A DNA stretch of 64,000 bases from Chryseobacterium oryctis (GTDB lineage: Bacteria > Bacteroidota > Bacteroidia > Flavobacteriales > Weeksellaceae): the NCBI RefSeq assembly GCF_025971925.1, contig NZ_JAPDHV010000002.1:368003-432002 (forward strand), given 5' to 3'. Below are positions 35,067 through 44,291 of this stretch, in pieces. Under the pieces are notes generated by a model. That model was not told where the DNA came from, made no database searches, and saw only the letters and a list, made by a program, of their open reading frames with translations. Position 1 is the stretch's first letter. Each line of letters begins with the position of its first letter. The position numbers and the translations under genes are program-made.

Positions 35067-35480
35067 ATGAAAAAACACATTTTAATGGCAGGGATTATTT
35101 CTCTTGCTTTTGTAGCTTGTAAAAAATCAACAACTAAAACAGAAACTGTAGAAAATCCTGATGGAACGGTTACAACGACATCAACGACGGTTACTCAAAC
35201 TCCCGGGGTGGAGGTAGATACGGCGAAAATTAATCAGGCTAAAGACGATGTAAAAGCTAAAGCAAATGAGGCTGGGAATAAAATAGATGCTGCCGCTCAG
35301 AAAACAAAAGAAGATATCAATAAAGCAGGAAAAGACATCAAAGATGAAGCAAACAAGGTTGGCAAGGATATTAAGAAAGGAGCACAAGAGGTAAGTAAAG
35401 ACGTGAAAGATGCCGCAGCAACAGGAGCGTCAAAAGTAGAAGATGCTGCTAAAAAATTAAAAGAAGATTTAAGAAAGTAA
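35067..35480 (+). CDS. LEA-like lipoprotein with amphipathic repeats
   Basis: A 137-residue protein with a lipobox (ISLAFVACKK). Residues about 45-137 consist of roughly 11-residue amphipathic units rich in Lys, Ala, Asp and Gly (KDDVKAKANEAG, KTKEDINKAGKDI, KDIKDEANKVGKD). This resembles YtxH/LEA or apolipoprotein-like repeats linked with desiccation or envelope stress. Thr-rich low complexity follows the lipidated Cys. It is followed by a strong terminator. Confidence 0.75.
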   Translation: MKKHILMAGIISLAFVACKKSTTKTETVENPDGTVTTTSTTVTQTPGVEVDTAKINQAKDDVKAKANEAGNKIDAAAQKTKEDINKAGKDIKDEANKVGKDIKKGAQEVSKDVKDAAATGASKVEDAAKKLKEDLRK

Positions 35481-35484
35481 AATA

Positions 35485-35513
35485 AAAACCGCAGCCAGAC
35501 TGCGGTTTTTTTT
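35485..35513. terminator. Bidirectional terminator
   Basis: AAAACCGCAG (35485-35494) and CTGCGGTTTT (35500-35509) form a 10-bp stem with a T-run, between the LEA-like and convergent GH3 genes. Confidence 0.88.
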
Positions 35514-37032
35514 ATAGGGTATTGTTTAGTTCCAGTAAAGGATCTATGTATTCTCTGTCATTACTAAGTCTAGGAACCTTGTTTTGACCACCAAGTTTCC
35601 CTTTTGATTCTAACCATGAATAAAATAAATTAGGCTTTGCAATATGTACAATAGGTCTTTTAAGGGTCATATTATTGTATCGTTTCGCTTCATAATCTGA
35701 GTTGATTGATTTTAGATGTTGGTCGAATATATCAATAAAACTTTCTATATCGTTTGGTTTTTTACAAAATTCAAAAATCCATTCATGAGCTCCACCTTCA
35801 TTTTCTTTCATGAAAACGGGAGCTCCCGTAAAATCGGTTACGGCTGCTTCTGTTGCCTCACACGCTTTTGATAATGCCGATTCTACATTGGTTATCATTA
35901 ATTCTTCCCCAAAAGCATTAATGTAGTGCTTAGTTCTTCCTGTAATCTTTATTCTGAAAGGATTGGTTGAGGTAAAGATAACTGTATCCCCAATCAAATA
36001 TCTCCAAAGTCCACCATTGGTTGTAATAACCATTGCATAGTTTTTTCCTAATTCAACATCCTCTAAGCTAACAACTTTAGGATTGGAAGAATGAAACTGA
36101 TCCATAGGAATAAACTCATAAAAAATACCATAATCTAGCATTAAAAGCATTTCATCACTGTTTGATCTATCCTGAATTCCGAAGAAGCCCTCAGAAGCAT
36201 TATAAATTTCATAGTAGTTAATGTCTTTTCCTATGATTTGTTTGTATTGTTCGCGATAAGGTTTAAAGCTAATTCCTCCGTGAAAGAAAACTTCCAGATT
36301 GGGCCAGAGTTCAGAGATATTTTTAACATCAGTTTCCTTTAAAACTCTTTGAAGTAAAACCATCATCCAGCTTGGAACTCCCAAAATACTTCCTACATCT
36401 TCATTTTTCACCTCAGATGTAATCGCTTTCAGTTTGCTTTCCCATTCTCCCATTAAAGAAACTTTTTTGCTTGGAGTGGTTGTGATTTCAACCCAGAAAG
36501 GAAGATTATCAATCAAAATAGCAGATAAATCTCCAAATTTAGTATTGAAATCAGCATAAAGTTCTGAGCTTCCGCCTAAACGTAAATTTTTGTTGGTGAA
36601 AAGCTGATTTTCTGGGTGATTGTTTGCATAAATAGAAACCATATCTTTTCCTGCCTTCATGTGACAGTATTCCAGGCTTTCATCTGAAATAGGAATAAAT
36701 TTACTCTTTGCGTTTGTAGTTCCTGAAGACTTTGCGAAATGTTTTATATATCCTGGCCAACTTATATCTTTCTGTCCTTGTCTGGCTTTTTCAATATAGG
36801 GTTCGAAGTCTTCATAAGTAACAATTGGAACTTTATTTTTGAAGTCCTGATAACTTGAAATAGAATTAAACCCATATTTTTTTCCATACTCTGTATCTTC
36901 GGCATGGAATAATTGTGAAAATAAAATTCCCTTCTGTGTTTCAATGGGATGATCCATAAAATTCTGTATTTGATCTATTCTTTGACGAATAAACCAATTA
37001 ACTACAGTGTTGAAAAGTGCCTTCGTTGCCAT
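35512..37032 (-). CDS. GH3 auxin-responsive promoter family protein (acyl-adenylating)
   Basis: A 506-residue member of the GH3 branch of adenylate-forming enzymes, which in plants join acids to amino acids. Nucleotide-loop motif FAKSSGTTNAKSKFIPIS, then YNASEGFFGIQ, LLMLDYGIFYEF, and GGLWRYLIGDTVIF with the motif of the ANL superfamily are all present. The C-terminal subdomain has RTKHYINAFGEEL. Bacteroidota carry a single such gene whose acid substrate is unknown. It is a single-gene unit ending at the terminator near 35485. Confidence 0.9.
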   Translation of the reverse strand: MATKALFNTVVNWFIRQRIDQIQNFMDHPIETQKGILFSQLFHAEDTEYGKKYGFNSISSYQDFKNKVPIVTYEDFEPYIEKARQGQKDISWPGYIKHFAKSSGTTNAKSKFIPISDESLEYCHMKAGKDMVSIYANNHPENQLFTNKNLRLGGSSELYADFNTKFGDLSAILIDNLPFWVEITTTPSKKVSLMGEWESKLKAITSEVKNEDVGSILGVPSWMMVLLQRVLKETDVKNISELWPNLEVFFHGGISFKPYREQYKQIIGKDINYYEIYNASEGFFGIQDRSNSDEMLLMLDYGIFYEFIPMDQFHSSNPKVVSLEDVELGKNYAMVITTNGGLWRYLIGDTVIFTSTNPFRIKITGRTKHYINAFGEELMITNVESALSKACEATEAAVTDFTGAPVFMKENEGGAHEWIFEFCKKPNDIESFIDIFDQHLKSINSDYEAKRYNNMTLKRPIVHIAKPNLFYSWLESKGKLGGQNKVPRLSNDREYIDPLLELNNTL

Positions 37033-37085
37033 TCCAACAAATATAATGATATTTGATTTTTTAAGGAATTTTTATAGCATTAAAA

Positions 37086-37118
37086 TACAAAAAAACCGCA
37101 ACAATTTTGTTGCGGTTT
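37086..37118 (-). terminator. Terminator of the bacilliredoxin gene
   Basis: AAACCGCAACAA and TTGTTGCGGTTT flank a short AT loop; on the minus strand a T-run follows. It lies just past the stop at 37140. Confidence 0.8.
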
Positions 37119-37139
37119 GGTATTTAGAATTATTGTTTC

Positions 37140-37550
37140 TTAGCAATATTCGTCATAAGCAGCCTGAAGATTTGCTGCAATAGCTCCTGCAGGATTTCCT
37201 TCAATGTGGTGTCTTTCCAGCATGTGAACCAATTCTCCATCCTTGAAAAGAGCTACACATGGTGAGCTTGGAGGGAAAGGTGCCAAATGTTTTCTTGCTT
37301 CTACTACGGCCTCTGTATCAAAACCTGCAAAAACAGTAGTTAAATGGTCTGGTTTTTTTTCTCCAGTTAACGAATATACAACTCCTGGTCTTGCTGCTCC
37401 CGCTGCGCATCCGCATACGGAGTTGATTACCAATAGTGTTGTTCCTGATTGTTTTAATGCTTCTTCTACTTGAGCCGGAGTTGTCAAGTCTTGGAAGCCT
37501 TTATCTGTAAGTTCTGCCTTCATAGGCATTACTAAATCTGTTGGATACAT
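37140..37550 (-). CDS. BrxA/BrxB-family bacilliredoxin
   Basis: A 136-residue thioredoxin-fold protein of the YphP/YqiW (BrxA/BrxB) family. The active site is VCGCAAGAARPG (CGC), where a second motif in E. coli thioredoxin would be CGPC. The N-terminus is MYPTDLVMPMKAELTDKG and the C-terminus HMLERHHIEG is canonical. It removes bacillithiol or other thiols from proteins or acts as a disulfide isomerase. Bacillithiol is made by some Bacteroidota, but no bacillithiol-synthesis gene is in the window. It is a single gene with its own promoter at 37573. Confidence 0.92.
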   Translation of the reverse strand: MYPTDLVMPMKAELTDKGFQDLTTPAQVEEALKQSGTTLLVINSVCGCAAGAARPGVVYSLTGEKKPDHLTTVFAGFDTEAVVEARKHLAPFPPSSPCVALFKDGELVHMLERHHIEGNPAGAIAANLQAAYDEYC

Positions 37551-37572
37551 ATTTTTGTTTTTTTAATCTATG

Positions 37573-37603
37573 CAAAGTTAAACAATTCTTTACGTTTGTT
37601 CAA
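37573..37603 (-). promoter_or_regulatory. Promoter of the bacilliredoxin gene
   Basis: Read on the minus strand: TTG (37603-37601), 20 bp, then TAACTTTG (37580-37573), matching the -33/-7 elements, 22 bp before the ATG. Confidence 0.65.
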
Positions 37604-37907
37604 TATATAATAACTATTGATGCTTTAGTAAAATAAAATCAATTGATTGTTAATAATTTACAAATATTTAAAAAAAATTAAAATAAATATACGTGTAAAT
37701 CAAAAAAAATGTTAAATTTGAAATGATTCTAAAAACAAAGTAACCGTGAAGAAAAAAATGTATTAATACATTTCCCTCATTTTGAAAGTGATTTTTATTA
37801 TGAAGTATTTATAGATATTTGAAAAAGAATAAAGTTTTTCGCTTTAATTTATTTTCTAAAATAGTGATGAATTAAAGAAAAAAAAAGTTTTGAATATCTA
37901 TACAGTA
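37604..37907. other. AT-rich stretch without genes
   Basis: About 300 bp, very rich in A and T, with no frame of useful length on either strand. I see no repeats, promoter pair or hairpin within it. It separates the bacilliredoxin gene from the end of the division cluster. Confidence 0.5.
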
Positions 37908-37942
37908 ATGAAGCCCGAAACAATTAGTTTCGGGCTTCTTTA
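37908..37942 (-). terminator. Hairpin at the end of the division cluster
   Basis: AAGCCCGAAAC (37911-37921) pairs with GTTTCGGGCTT (37927-37937), a perfect 11-bp stem. It lies downstream of the yqeY-like gene on the minus strand, though the T-run is better on the plus side (CTTCTTTAAT). Confidence 0.6.
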
Positions 37943-37995
37943 ATCAAATCGATATGCAAAGGTTGAATATCCGTATAAAATAGTTGAAAAATCAA

Positions 37996-38442
37996 CTAAG
38001 AAAGTAGCTTCTTAGCCATCTCAGAGATACTTTTCCCATCAGATTTTCCGGCTAATGTTTTTGAAGCAATTCCCATCACCTTTCCTAAATCTTTCATAGA
38101 TTCAGCTCCGGTTTCGGCAATAATATTTTTCATTTCAGTCTCCAATTCTTCTGCTGAAAGTTGTTTTGGCAAAAACTGTTCAATTACTTTCATTTGAGCA
38201 TCCTCTACTTCTGCCAAATCAGCTCTTCCTTGAGCAGTAAATTGCTCGGAAGAGTCTTTACGTTGTTTTACCATTCTCTGAAGAATAGCAATTTCCTGCT
38301 CTGCTGAAACTTCGGCACCTCTGGCTTCTGTTTTCAGCAATAGAATTTGAGATTTTACAGCGCGAAGAGAATCTAAAGCAACTTTGTCTTTAGCTCTCAT
38401 TGCTGTTTTTATAGCTTCGTTTATTGTATTTTCTAAACTCAT
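37996..38442 (-). CDS. GatB/YqeY-domain protein
   Basis: A 148-residue protein of the YqeY family (MSLENTINEAIKTAMRAKDK, VALDSLRAVKSQILLLKTE and ...GKVMGIASKTLAGKSDGK). It resembles the tail domain of GatB, which binds tRNA, but stands alone. The function may be tRNA-related; this is only known by fold. It sits downstream of ftsZ on the same strand, with a 113-bp gap containing a repeat. Confidence 0.92.
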   Translation of the reverse strand: MSLENTINEAIKTAMRAKDKVALDSLRAVKSQILLLKTEARGAEVSAEQEIAILQRMVKQRKDSSEQFTAQGRADLAEVEDAQMKVIEQFLPKQLSAEELETEMKNIIAETGAESMKDLGKVMGIASKTLAGKSDGKSISEMAKKLLS

Positions 38443-38555
38443 TTTTTCAAATTTAACAATGTATCAATGTAACAGTTTAGCAATGAGATGCTTCGACTAT
38501 GCTTAGCATGACAGTGTTATTGTTACATTGGTACATTTCTACATTGTTATATTAT
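38443..38555. repeat. Intergenic repeat-like element between ftsZ and yqeY
   Basis: Inverted pieces CAATGTAAC (38465-38473) and GTTACATTG (38522-38530) flank a ATGCTTCGACTATGCTTAGC stretch. Similar 'TTCGAC...CTCAGCATGACA' fragments are common between genes in Bacteroidota. It carries no open frame. Identity as a repeat family is from memory of that group, not shown here by extra copies. Confidence 0.45.
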
Positions 38556-40463
38556 TTAGTCAACATCTTTATTTAAAAATCTGTTTTCTCTGATTTGCAT
38601 TGAACCATTGTTTTCAGATAAATAAGTATTGATATTTTGGTCTGAAGCATTAGTTCCGTCAATAGAAATATTCTTTCTCTTGAATGCAGGAATAGACTCA
38701 AATTCGCTAGAGCTATCAAAACTTTGGTAACGAGAATTGAATTCTTTTAATTTGTTTCTTCTTTCCATTATTCTTTCCTGGTCTGCAGTCTTATTCACGA
38801 AAGTAAATTCAGATTCTGCAGGTTTTGGAGTTTCAATTTCTACTTTATTTTCAACAATTGGCTTTGCTTCCTCTTGAATTGTATTGAATATTTCAGTTTT
38901 TTCAAAAGAAGTTTCAGTTATTGTTGTATGCGTTTCTGTAACTAGTTCTGCCTTTGGCTGTCCAAAATCTGATTTTGGTTCATTATTGATAGGCTCATTT
39001 ACGAAGAAACTGAATTCAACCGGTTTTTCTTGTGAATAAGAGTTGTTGAAAGTATTTGACTGAGGTTCTTCTTTTTTCTGTTCAAAATCGAACTTGAAAG
39101 ATTCAATTTCTAAGTCGTTTGCATCTTCTCCTTCCTCGTCCAAAGAAAATAAATTGAATGATTCTTCCTGATTTCCGTCATTGTTTCTCCAGTTCTGAGC
39201 AGGATTGTCAAGTGTATCTTCTTCTTTATCAAAGAATTTGATTTCAGTTTTTACTTCCTCTTCTTCAATAATCATTTTTTTTTCAGTAGATGTAATATTG
39301 AACTGTGGGGTATCATTATCTTCATCATCTAATCTGAAAAGGTTTTTTCCTCCAAAATCCTGAGCTGTTTCAGAGGTTATTTCTCTTTCTTCTCTTGTTT
39401 TGAATGGAGACGTTTTTGGAGCATCAAAAGTGTCATTTAAGCTAATTTTGATTTTCTCTGTAGGTCCTGCAAATTTTTTATTTTCATTTGAGAATCCTGT
39501 TGCAATTACAAGAACGCTTACCGCATCTCCTAATTCTTCATCAGCACCAACTCCAAAAATGATATCAGCTGTATTTCCTGCTTCTTTCTGGATGTGGTCC
39601 ATAATGATACCGATTTCGTCCATCGTAACTTCTTCTGCACCACTTCTAATCAACAATAGAACATTTTTAGCACCTGTAATTTTGTTGTCATTCAATAAAG
39701 GAGAATCTAGAGCTTTTCTTACAGCTTCTTCTGCTTTATTTTCACCCGAAGCAGTCCCTGTAGACATTAATGCAGTTCCTGAATTTTGAAGAACAGATTT
39801 AGCATCTCTAAAGTCAATGTTTACATCAAAGTAACCTGTGATAACTTCAGCCATACCTTTTGCGGCGTTGGTTAAAACTTCATCGGCTTTTGAGAATCCT
39901 TGTTTAAATCCAAGATTTCCGAATTGTTGTCTTAGTTTATCATTATTGATTACAATAAGTGAATCAACATTGTTTCTTAATTTTTCAAGACCATTTTCAG
40001 CCTGTTCTAGTCTTCTTTTACCTTCAAAACTGAACGGAACAGTAACGATACCTACCGTTAAAATTCCCATGTCTTTTGCAACTTTAGCAATAACCGGAGC
40101 GGCACCTGTCCCTGTACCACCTCCCATTCCGGCAGTGATGAATACCATTTTGGTATTTTGTCCCATTGCAGCCTTAATTTCTTCAATGCTTTCGATAGCT
40201 GATTTTTCACCAACTTCCGGGTCTGCACCCGCACCAAGACCTTCTGTGATAGAAGTTCCCAACTGTACTTTGTTGGCAACAGGGTTATTATCTAAAGTTT
40301 GAGCATCTGTATTGCATATCACGAAATCAACACCGTGAATACCTTTTTCGTACATGTGTTTTAGCGCGTTATTTCCACCGCCACCAACACCGATTACTTT
40401 TATTATTGATGAATTTCCTTTTGGTAAATCAAATGAAAATCCTTGAGTTCCTAAATTTTCCAT
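38556..40463 (-). CDS. ftsZ: Cell division protein FtsZ with long C-terminal region
   Basis: A 635-residue tubulin-like GTPase that forms the Z-ring. The globular domain (about 15-330) has VIGVGGGGNNALKHM, the tubulin motif GGGTGTGAAP, FSFEGKRR, NADEVLTNAAKGMAEVI and DVNIDFRDAKSVL. After residue 330 comes a Glu/Asp-rich, low-complexity linker of about 280 residues, much longer than in E. coli FtsZ (383 residues in total). The last residues, LSENNGSMQIRENRFLNKDVD, look like the conserved C-terminal peptide that binds FtsA and other partners. It ends the division cluster; ftsA lies directly upstream. Confidence 0.97.
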   Translation of the reverse strand: MENLGTQGFSFDLPKGNSSIIKVIGVGGGGNNALKHMYEKGIHGVDFVICNTDAQTLDNNPVANKVQLGTSITEGLGAGADPEVGEKSAIESIEEIKAAMGQNTKMVFITAGMGGGTGTGAAPVIAKVAKDMGILTVGIVTVPFSFEGKRRLEQAENGLEKLRNNVDSLIVINNDKLRQQFGNLGFKQGFSKADEVLTNAAKGMAEVITGYFDVNIDFRDAKSVLQNSGTALMSTGTASGENKAEEAVRKALDSPLLNDNKITGAKNVLLLIRSGAEEVTMDEIGIIMDHIQKEAGNTADIIFGVGADEELGDAVSVLVIATGFSNENKKFAGPTEKIKISLNDTFDAPKTSPFKTREEREITSETAQDFGGKNLFRLDDEDNDTPQFNITSTEKKMIIEEEEVKTEIKFFDKEEDTLDNPAQNWRNNDGNQEESFNLFSLDEEGEDANDLEIESFKFDFEQKKEEPQSNTFNNSYSQEKPVEFSFFVNEPINNEPKSDFGQPKAELVTETHTTITETSFEKTEIFNTIQEEAKPIVENKVEIETPKPAESEFTFVNKTADQERIMERRNKLKEFNSRYQSFDSSSEFESIPAFKRKNISIDGTNASDQNINTYLSENNGSMQIRENRFLNKDVD

Positions 40464-40551
40464 AATTATAATTTTTTATAATTCTTAATTGACTCTTAAT
40501 TGCTGATGAAATTCATTCATCAATAATTAATTATCGTTTATCATTTATATT

Positions 40552-41934
40552 TTACTCTACTTCTTCAAAGAATTTTTTTACTTTTTCCATTAGCGACTGC
40601 CCGAAAGTCAGTTTAGCTGATTTTTTTTCTTGCTGTTCGTTTACAACTTCTTGTTGCTGAATTGTTTCAGTTTGTTGTATTGGTTGTTGAACAGTTTCAA
40701 TATTAGTTGTTGCAGCTTCTGCTTTAGGTTGTTCCTGAACTGTGATTTCTTCTTCTACAGGTTGCTTTTTGTCTCTGATTTTCAAACTTTCCATTAGTAA
40801 ACCAATAGAAGTTGCAAATTCGGGTCCTTTAAGATATTGATTTTTATCGTTTGCAATATATTCATTTGCAAAACCAATTCTGCTATCAAAACCTGTTGTA
40901 TAATTTGCCAACTGGCGAAGGTGCTTTAAGTTTGAACCACCACCGGTAAGAACAATTCCAGCAATCAGTTTTTTCTTTTGTTCGAAAGCTCCGTACGCTT
41001 TTAATTCTGTATTTACCATTTCCAGAATTTCTTCAACTCTTGCATTGATAATTTGTGCCAAAGTTTTTAAAGAAATTTCTTTATCTGGTCTTCCGTGAAG
41101 TCCGGGAATGGTAACATAAGTACTGTCTTTTTCAAGCTCAGGAACAGCAGAACCAAATTTTACTTTTAATTGTTCTGCGTGTTTTTCAATAATCGAACAG
41201 CCTTCTTTGATGTCTTCTGTAATAATTCCGCCTCCGTAAGGGATTACACAGGTATGACGAATAATATTATCTTTAAAAATAGCAATATCTGTTGTTCCAC
41301 CACCAATGTCTACTATGGCAACTCCAGCTTCTTTTTCTTCTTTTGTAAGAACAGCCTCTGAAGATGCCAAAGGTTCCAGAGTAAGAGCTTCCATTTCTAA
41401 TCCTGCTTCACGAACACATCTTGCAATGTTTCTGATGCTACCCATTTGCCCAACTACAACGTGGAAGTTTGCTTCTAAACGTTTTCCGTGCATACCGACA
41501 GGTTCCTGAATTTCACCTTCGGAATCTACTTTATATTCTTGAGGAAGTACATGGATTATTTCTTCACCAGGAAGCATAACCAGTTTTTTTACCTGGTCTT
41601 TTAGTGCTTCAATATCATCATCTGTAATAAATTTATCCGGATGTTCACGCATAATATAATCAGAGTGCTGTAAAGAACGAATATGCTTTCCTGCAATCCC
41701 AACCGTAACTTTACGGATAGGAACACCCGCGCTGGATTGTGCTTCTGATACAGCTGCTTTGATTGAATTAATGGTTTGCGAAATATTATTCACAATCCCT
41801 TTGTGAACTCCAAGACTTTTGGCCTTCCCAACACCGAGAACTTCTATTTTCCCGTGTGCATTCCTCCTTCCGACAATGGCGACAATTTTTGTTGTCCCAA
41901 TGTCCAGACCTACTGAATACTCTTGATTTTCCAT
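40552..41934 (-). CDS. ftsA: Cell division protein FtsA
   Basis: A 460-residue actin-like ATPase that tethers FtsZ to the membrane. Motifs are VGLDIGTTKIVAIVG, the 1C/SHS2 region near residues 80-165 and DIGGGTTDIAIFK with IVLTGGGSNLKHL of the actin fold. A Gln/Thr/Glu-rich linker precedes a final amphipathic helix LTFGQSLMEKVKKFFEEV, the membrane-targeting sequence. It is a little longer than E. coli FtsA (420) because of the linker. It follows ftsQ by 21 bases and precedes ftsZ by 88 bases. Confidence 0.97.
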   Translation of the reverse strand: MENQEYSVGLDIGTTKIVAIVGRRNAHGKIEVLGVGKAKSLGVHKGIVNNISQTINSIKAAVSEAQSSAGVPIRKVTVGIAGKHIRSLQHSDYIMREHPDKFITDDDIEALKDQVKKLVMLPGEEIIHVLPQEYKVDSEGEIQEPVGMHGKRLEANFHVVVGQMGSIRNIARCVREAGLEMEALTLEPLASSEAVLTKEEKEAGVAIVDIGGGTTDIAIFKDNIIRHTCVIPYGGGIITEDIKEGCSIIEKHAEQLKVKFGSAVPELEKDSTYVTIPGLHGRPDKEISLKTLAQIINARVEEILEMVNTELKAYGAFEQKKKLIAGIVLTGGGSNLKHLRQLANYTTGFDSRIGFANEYIANDKNQYLKGPEFATSIGLLMESLKIRDKKQPVEEEITVQEQPKAEAATTNIETVQQPIQQTETIQQQEVVNEQQEKKSAKLTFGQSLMEKVKKFFEEVE

Positions 41935-41955
41935 TTGTCTATATCGATTTGATTT

Positions 41956-42921
41956 TTATTCTATTTTAACTTTTGCTTTTTTCTTCGGTTTTTCCTCTGT
42001 TTTTTTAGTTTCCTTGGGTTTAGTTGTTGTATTTTGGTTTTTAGTTTCTTTAGGTTTTGATACAGAAGTACTATTTTTTTTAGTTTCTGCTTTTTTTGGA
42101 CTAACCGCGGTTTCCTGTTTTTTTATTGCTATCGGAGCCGATGTTTTTGCCAATTCTTTATGTCCTACTTTCAGAATACTGTCGTTTTCTTTGAAATGGG
42201 GATTTAAAGTGGTTACAATCTGATTCTGATATTTCACCGAAATCATATTGTACTTTTGAGGTTCCTGAAACACCAAATATTTTTCCACAAATGTTTTAAA
42301 ACCTTTTACTTTGAAATCAATATTATCTAAATCTCCGATTTCTACTTTATAATTTCCTTCACTCGTAAGAAGATTATAATCTCCGTTTTTATCTTTTGAG
42401 ATTCCGATAAAATATTTTTTACTGAAATCATCCTTGTCTATTTTATCAACCAATTCGGCCAATTTTTGATATTCATCTTTTTTCACATTTCCCGTAACGA
42501 GCATACAAGGATGTGAATACGTTTTTGAAATAGGAAATTCAATACCTTTTTCATCAACATAGAAGTCTTTTCCGTTTTTATTTAATCTGAAAACAGGAAC
42601 TCTTTGTTTAATATCTAAGTTTAACTTTCCATTTAAGTTTAAATAAACATTCGCGCTGTCAACAGCCGGAAGATTATTAATTTTTTTCTCCAGAGCCGGA
42701 ATATTTAAATCCCCAACTTTACCCGATGGATTTTCTTTTTTTACAATTTCGCGGATATCTTTCTCATCAATGAAATAAACGGGTGTTTTTTCGTTCATTT
42801 TTACAGAAATCTTATCGTCCGTAATCTTCTGACCACTGAATTTTTTCAAAGAAAAACTCAGCAGGAAACCAAGAATGATTACTGTGATGACAATTTTTAA
42901 TATTCTGTACTTATTTTTCAT
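41956..42921 (-). CDS. ftsQ: Cell division protein FtsQ/DivIB
   Basis: A 321-residue bitopic protein. A short cytoplasmic start is followed by one transmembrane helix (IVITVIILGFLLSFSL), then a POTRA-like domain (about 40-110, VYFIDEKDIREIV) and the FtsQ beta domain to about 240. The C-terminal 75 residues are Lys/Thr/Pro-rich and disordered, ending KAKVKIE. It belongs to the FtsQLB divisome subcomplex. Assigned mostly from position between murC and ftsA plus topology, as FtsQ sequences are poorly conserved. Confidence 0.88.
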   Translation of the reverse strand: MKNKYRILKIVITVIILGFLLSFSLKKFSGQKITDDKISVKMNEKTPVYFIDEKDIREIVKKENPSGKVGDLNIPALEKKINNLPAVDSANVYLNLNGKLNLDIKQRVPVFRLNKNGKDFYVDEKGIEFPISKTYSHPCMLVTGNVKKDEYQKLAELVDKIDKDDFSKKYFIGISKDKNGDYNLLTSEGNYKVEIGDLDNIDFKVKGFKTFVEKYLVFQEPQKYNMISVKYQNQIVTTLNPHFKENDSILKVGHKELAKTSAPIAIKKQETAVSPKKAETKKNSTSVSKPKETKNQNTTTKPKETKKTEEKPKKKAKVKIE

Positions 42922-42930
42922 TTTTAAATC

Positions 42931-44289
42931 TTAATTATTTGACAACCAATCTTGAATCGGGTCATATAATGTATCTATATTTCCTGCTCCTACTGTCAGT
43001 AAAATATCGAAGTCTTTTTCCTTTATTTTATAGAAAGCATCATTTAATGTAGATACTTCTTTCTTATCTAATGTTACTTTTTCTAACAACCAGCTTGAGC
43101 TGATTCCTTCAAAATTCTCCTGTAGCTCCCTTGCCGGATAAATATCTAGTAAAATAAGCTCATCGGCTTTACTCAAGCTCTCTGCAAATCCTTCTGCAAA
43201 ATCTCGGGTTCTGCTAAATAAATGCGGTTGAAATGCGACCAATAATTTTTTATCAGGATAAAATGTTCTGATTGAGCCTACTACAGCATTAATTTCTGTT
43301 GGATGATGTGCATAGTCATCAATATATATTTTCCCGTTTTTATAAATATGCTTGGTATATCTTCTTTTAATTCCTTTGAAATTGGCAATAGCTTTCTTCA
43401 AAACATCAAAATCAACCCCTAAATTGGAAAGTATGGCCAAAGCAACCGTTGCATTTTCTACGTTGTGAATTCCCGGAATTTCCCAAACAAAATCTTTTAT
43501 AGTTTCCGTTGGTGTATGAAAATCGAAGTAGATTTTATCATAATCCATTCTAAGATTGTCTGAATAATAATCCGCTTTCTCATTTACAGCATAGGTATGG
43601 TGAGGTCTGCCGATTTCGATTCCTTTTTTTACAAAAAGCTGTTTGTCTTCAGGAACCAAAGCTGCAAATTGTCTGAATCCCTCTTCAATATGGTTTTTAT
43701 CTCCATAAATATCCAAATGATCTGCATCAATGGAAGTTACCACCGCCCAATCCGGAGAAAGGTTTAGAAAACTTCTGTCATATTCATCGGCTTCTACTAC
43801 AGAATACTGATTACCGTTGTACAAGAAATTCGATTTAAAATTCTCAGAAATCCCTCCCAAAAAGCATGAAAAAGGCAAGTTGGCTTCTTTACACAAATGT
43901 GAAACAAGAGTAGAAGTTGTTGTTTTACCATGAGTTCCGGCAACGGCAATACAATCTGTATTTTCTGTAATTAAACCTAAAACTTTTGCCCTTTTTAGAA
44001 CTTCAAATTGATTGTCATTAAAATAATCTAAAATTCCTAAAATCTTAATTGCAGGAGTATAGATTACTAGTGTATTTTCTTTTTGAAGTGAAGTGATTCT
44101 TTCATCAATGATATCTTCAAAAACAATATCAATTCCCTCATCCATCAAAGTTTGAGTAAGTTTTGTGTTGGTTTTATCGTAGCCCAAAACTTTCTTACCC
44201 GAAGCATGGAAATAACGCGCTAAAGCACTCATCCCAATACCTCCGATTCCTACGAAGTAAAAATTTTGATATGTTTCTAAAACTTTCAT
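42931..44289 (-). CDS. murC: UDP-N-acetylmuramate--L-alanine ligase
   Basis: A 452-residue cytoplasmic Mur ligase that adds the first L-Ala to UDP-MurNAc using ATP. Domain 1 has FVGIGGIGMSALARY (12-26). The ATP loop is AGTHGKTTTSTLVSH. EADEYDRSFLNL, GIHNVENATVALA and DYAHHPTEINAVV are conserved. The length is close to the usual 460-490. It is 9 bases upstream of ftsQ and just after murG. Confidence 0.97.
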   Translation of the reverse strand: MKVLETYQNFYFVGIGGIGMSALARYFHASGKKVLGYDKTNTKLTQTLMDEGIDIVFEDIIDERITSLQKENTLVIYTPAIKILGILDYFNDNQFEVLKRAKVLGLITENTDCIAVAGTHGKTTTSTLVSHLCKEANLPFSCFLGGISENFKSNFLYNGNQYSVVEADEYDRSFLNLSPDWAVVTSIDADHLDIYGDKNHIEEGFRQFAALVPEDKQLFVKKGIEIGRPHHTYAVNEKADYYSDNLRMDYDKIYFDFHTPTETIKDFVWEIPGIHNVENATVALAILSNLGVDFDVLKKAIANFKGIKRRYTKHIYKNGKIYIDDYAHHPTEINAVVGSIRTFYPDKKLLVAFQPHLFSRTRDFAEGFAESLSKADELILLDIYPARELQENFEGISSSWLLEKVTLDKKEVSTLNDAFYKIKEKDFDILLTVGAGNIDTLYDPIQDWLSNN

Positions 44290-44291
44290 TA

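Noticed and set aside
39400..40302. Antisense open frames on the plus strand within ftsZ
   Set aside because: Codon-mirror artefacts of a real gene with clear FtsZ motifs; no conserved domain in them.
41695..41720. CCGTAA-CTT-TACGG-type inverted repeat inside ftsA
   Set aside because: It falls within a conserved coding part, in the opposite order of arms to the palindrome at 62669, so it is probably chance.
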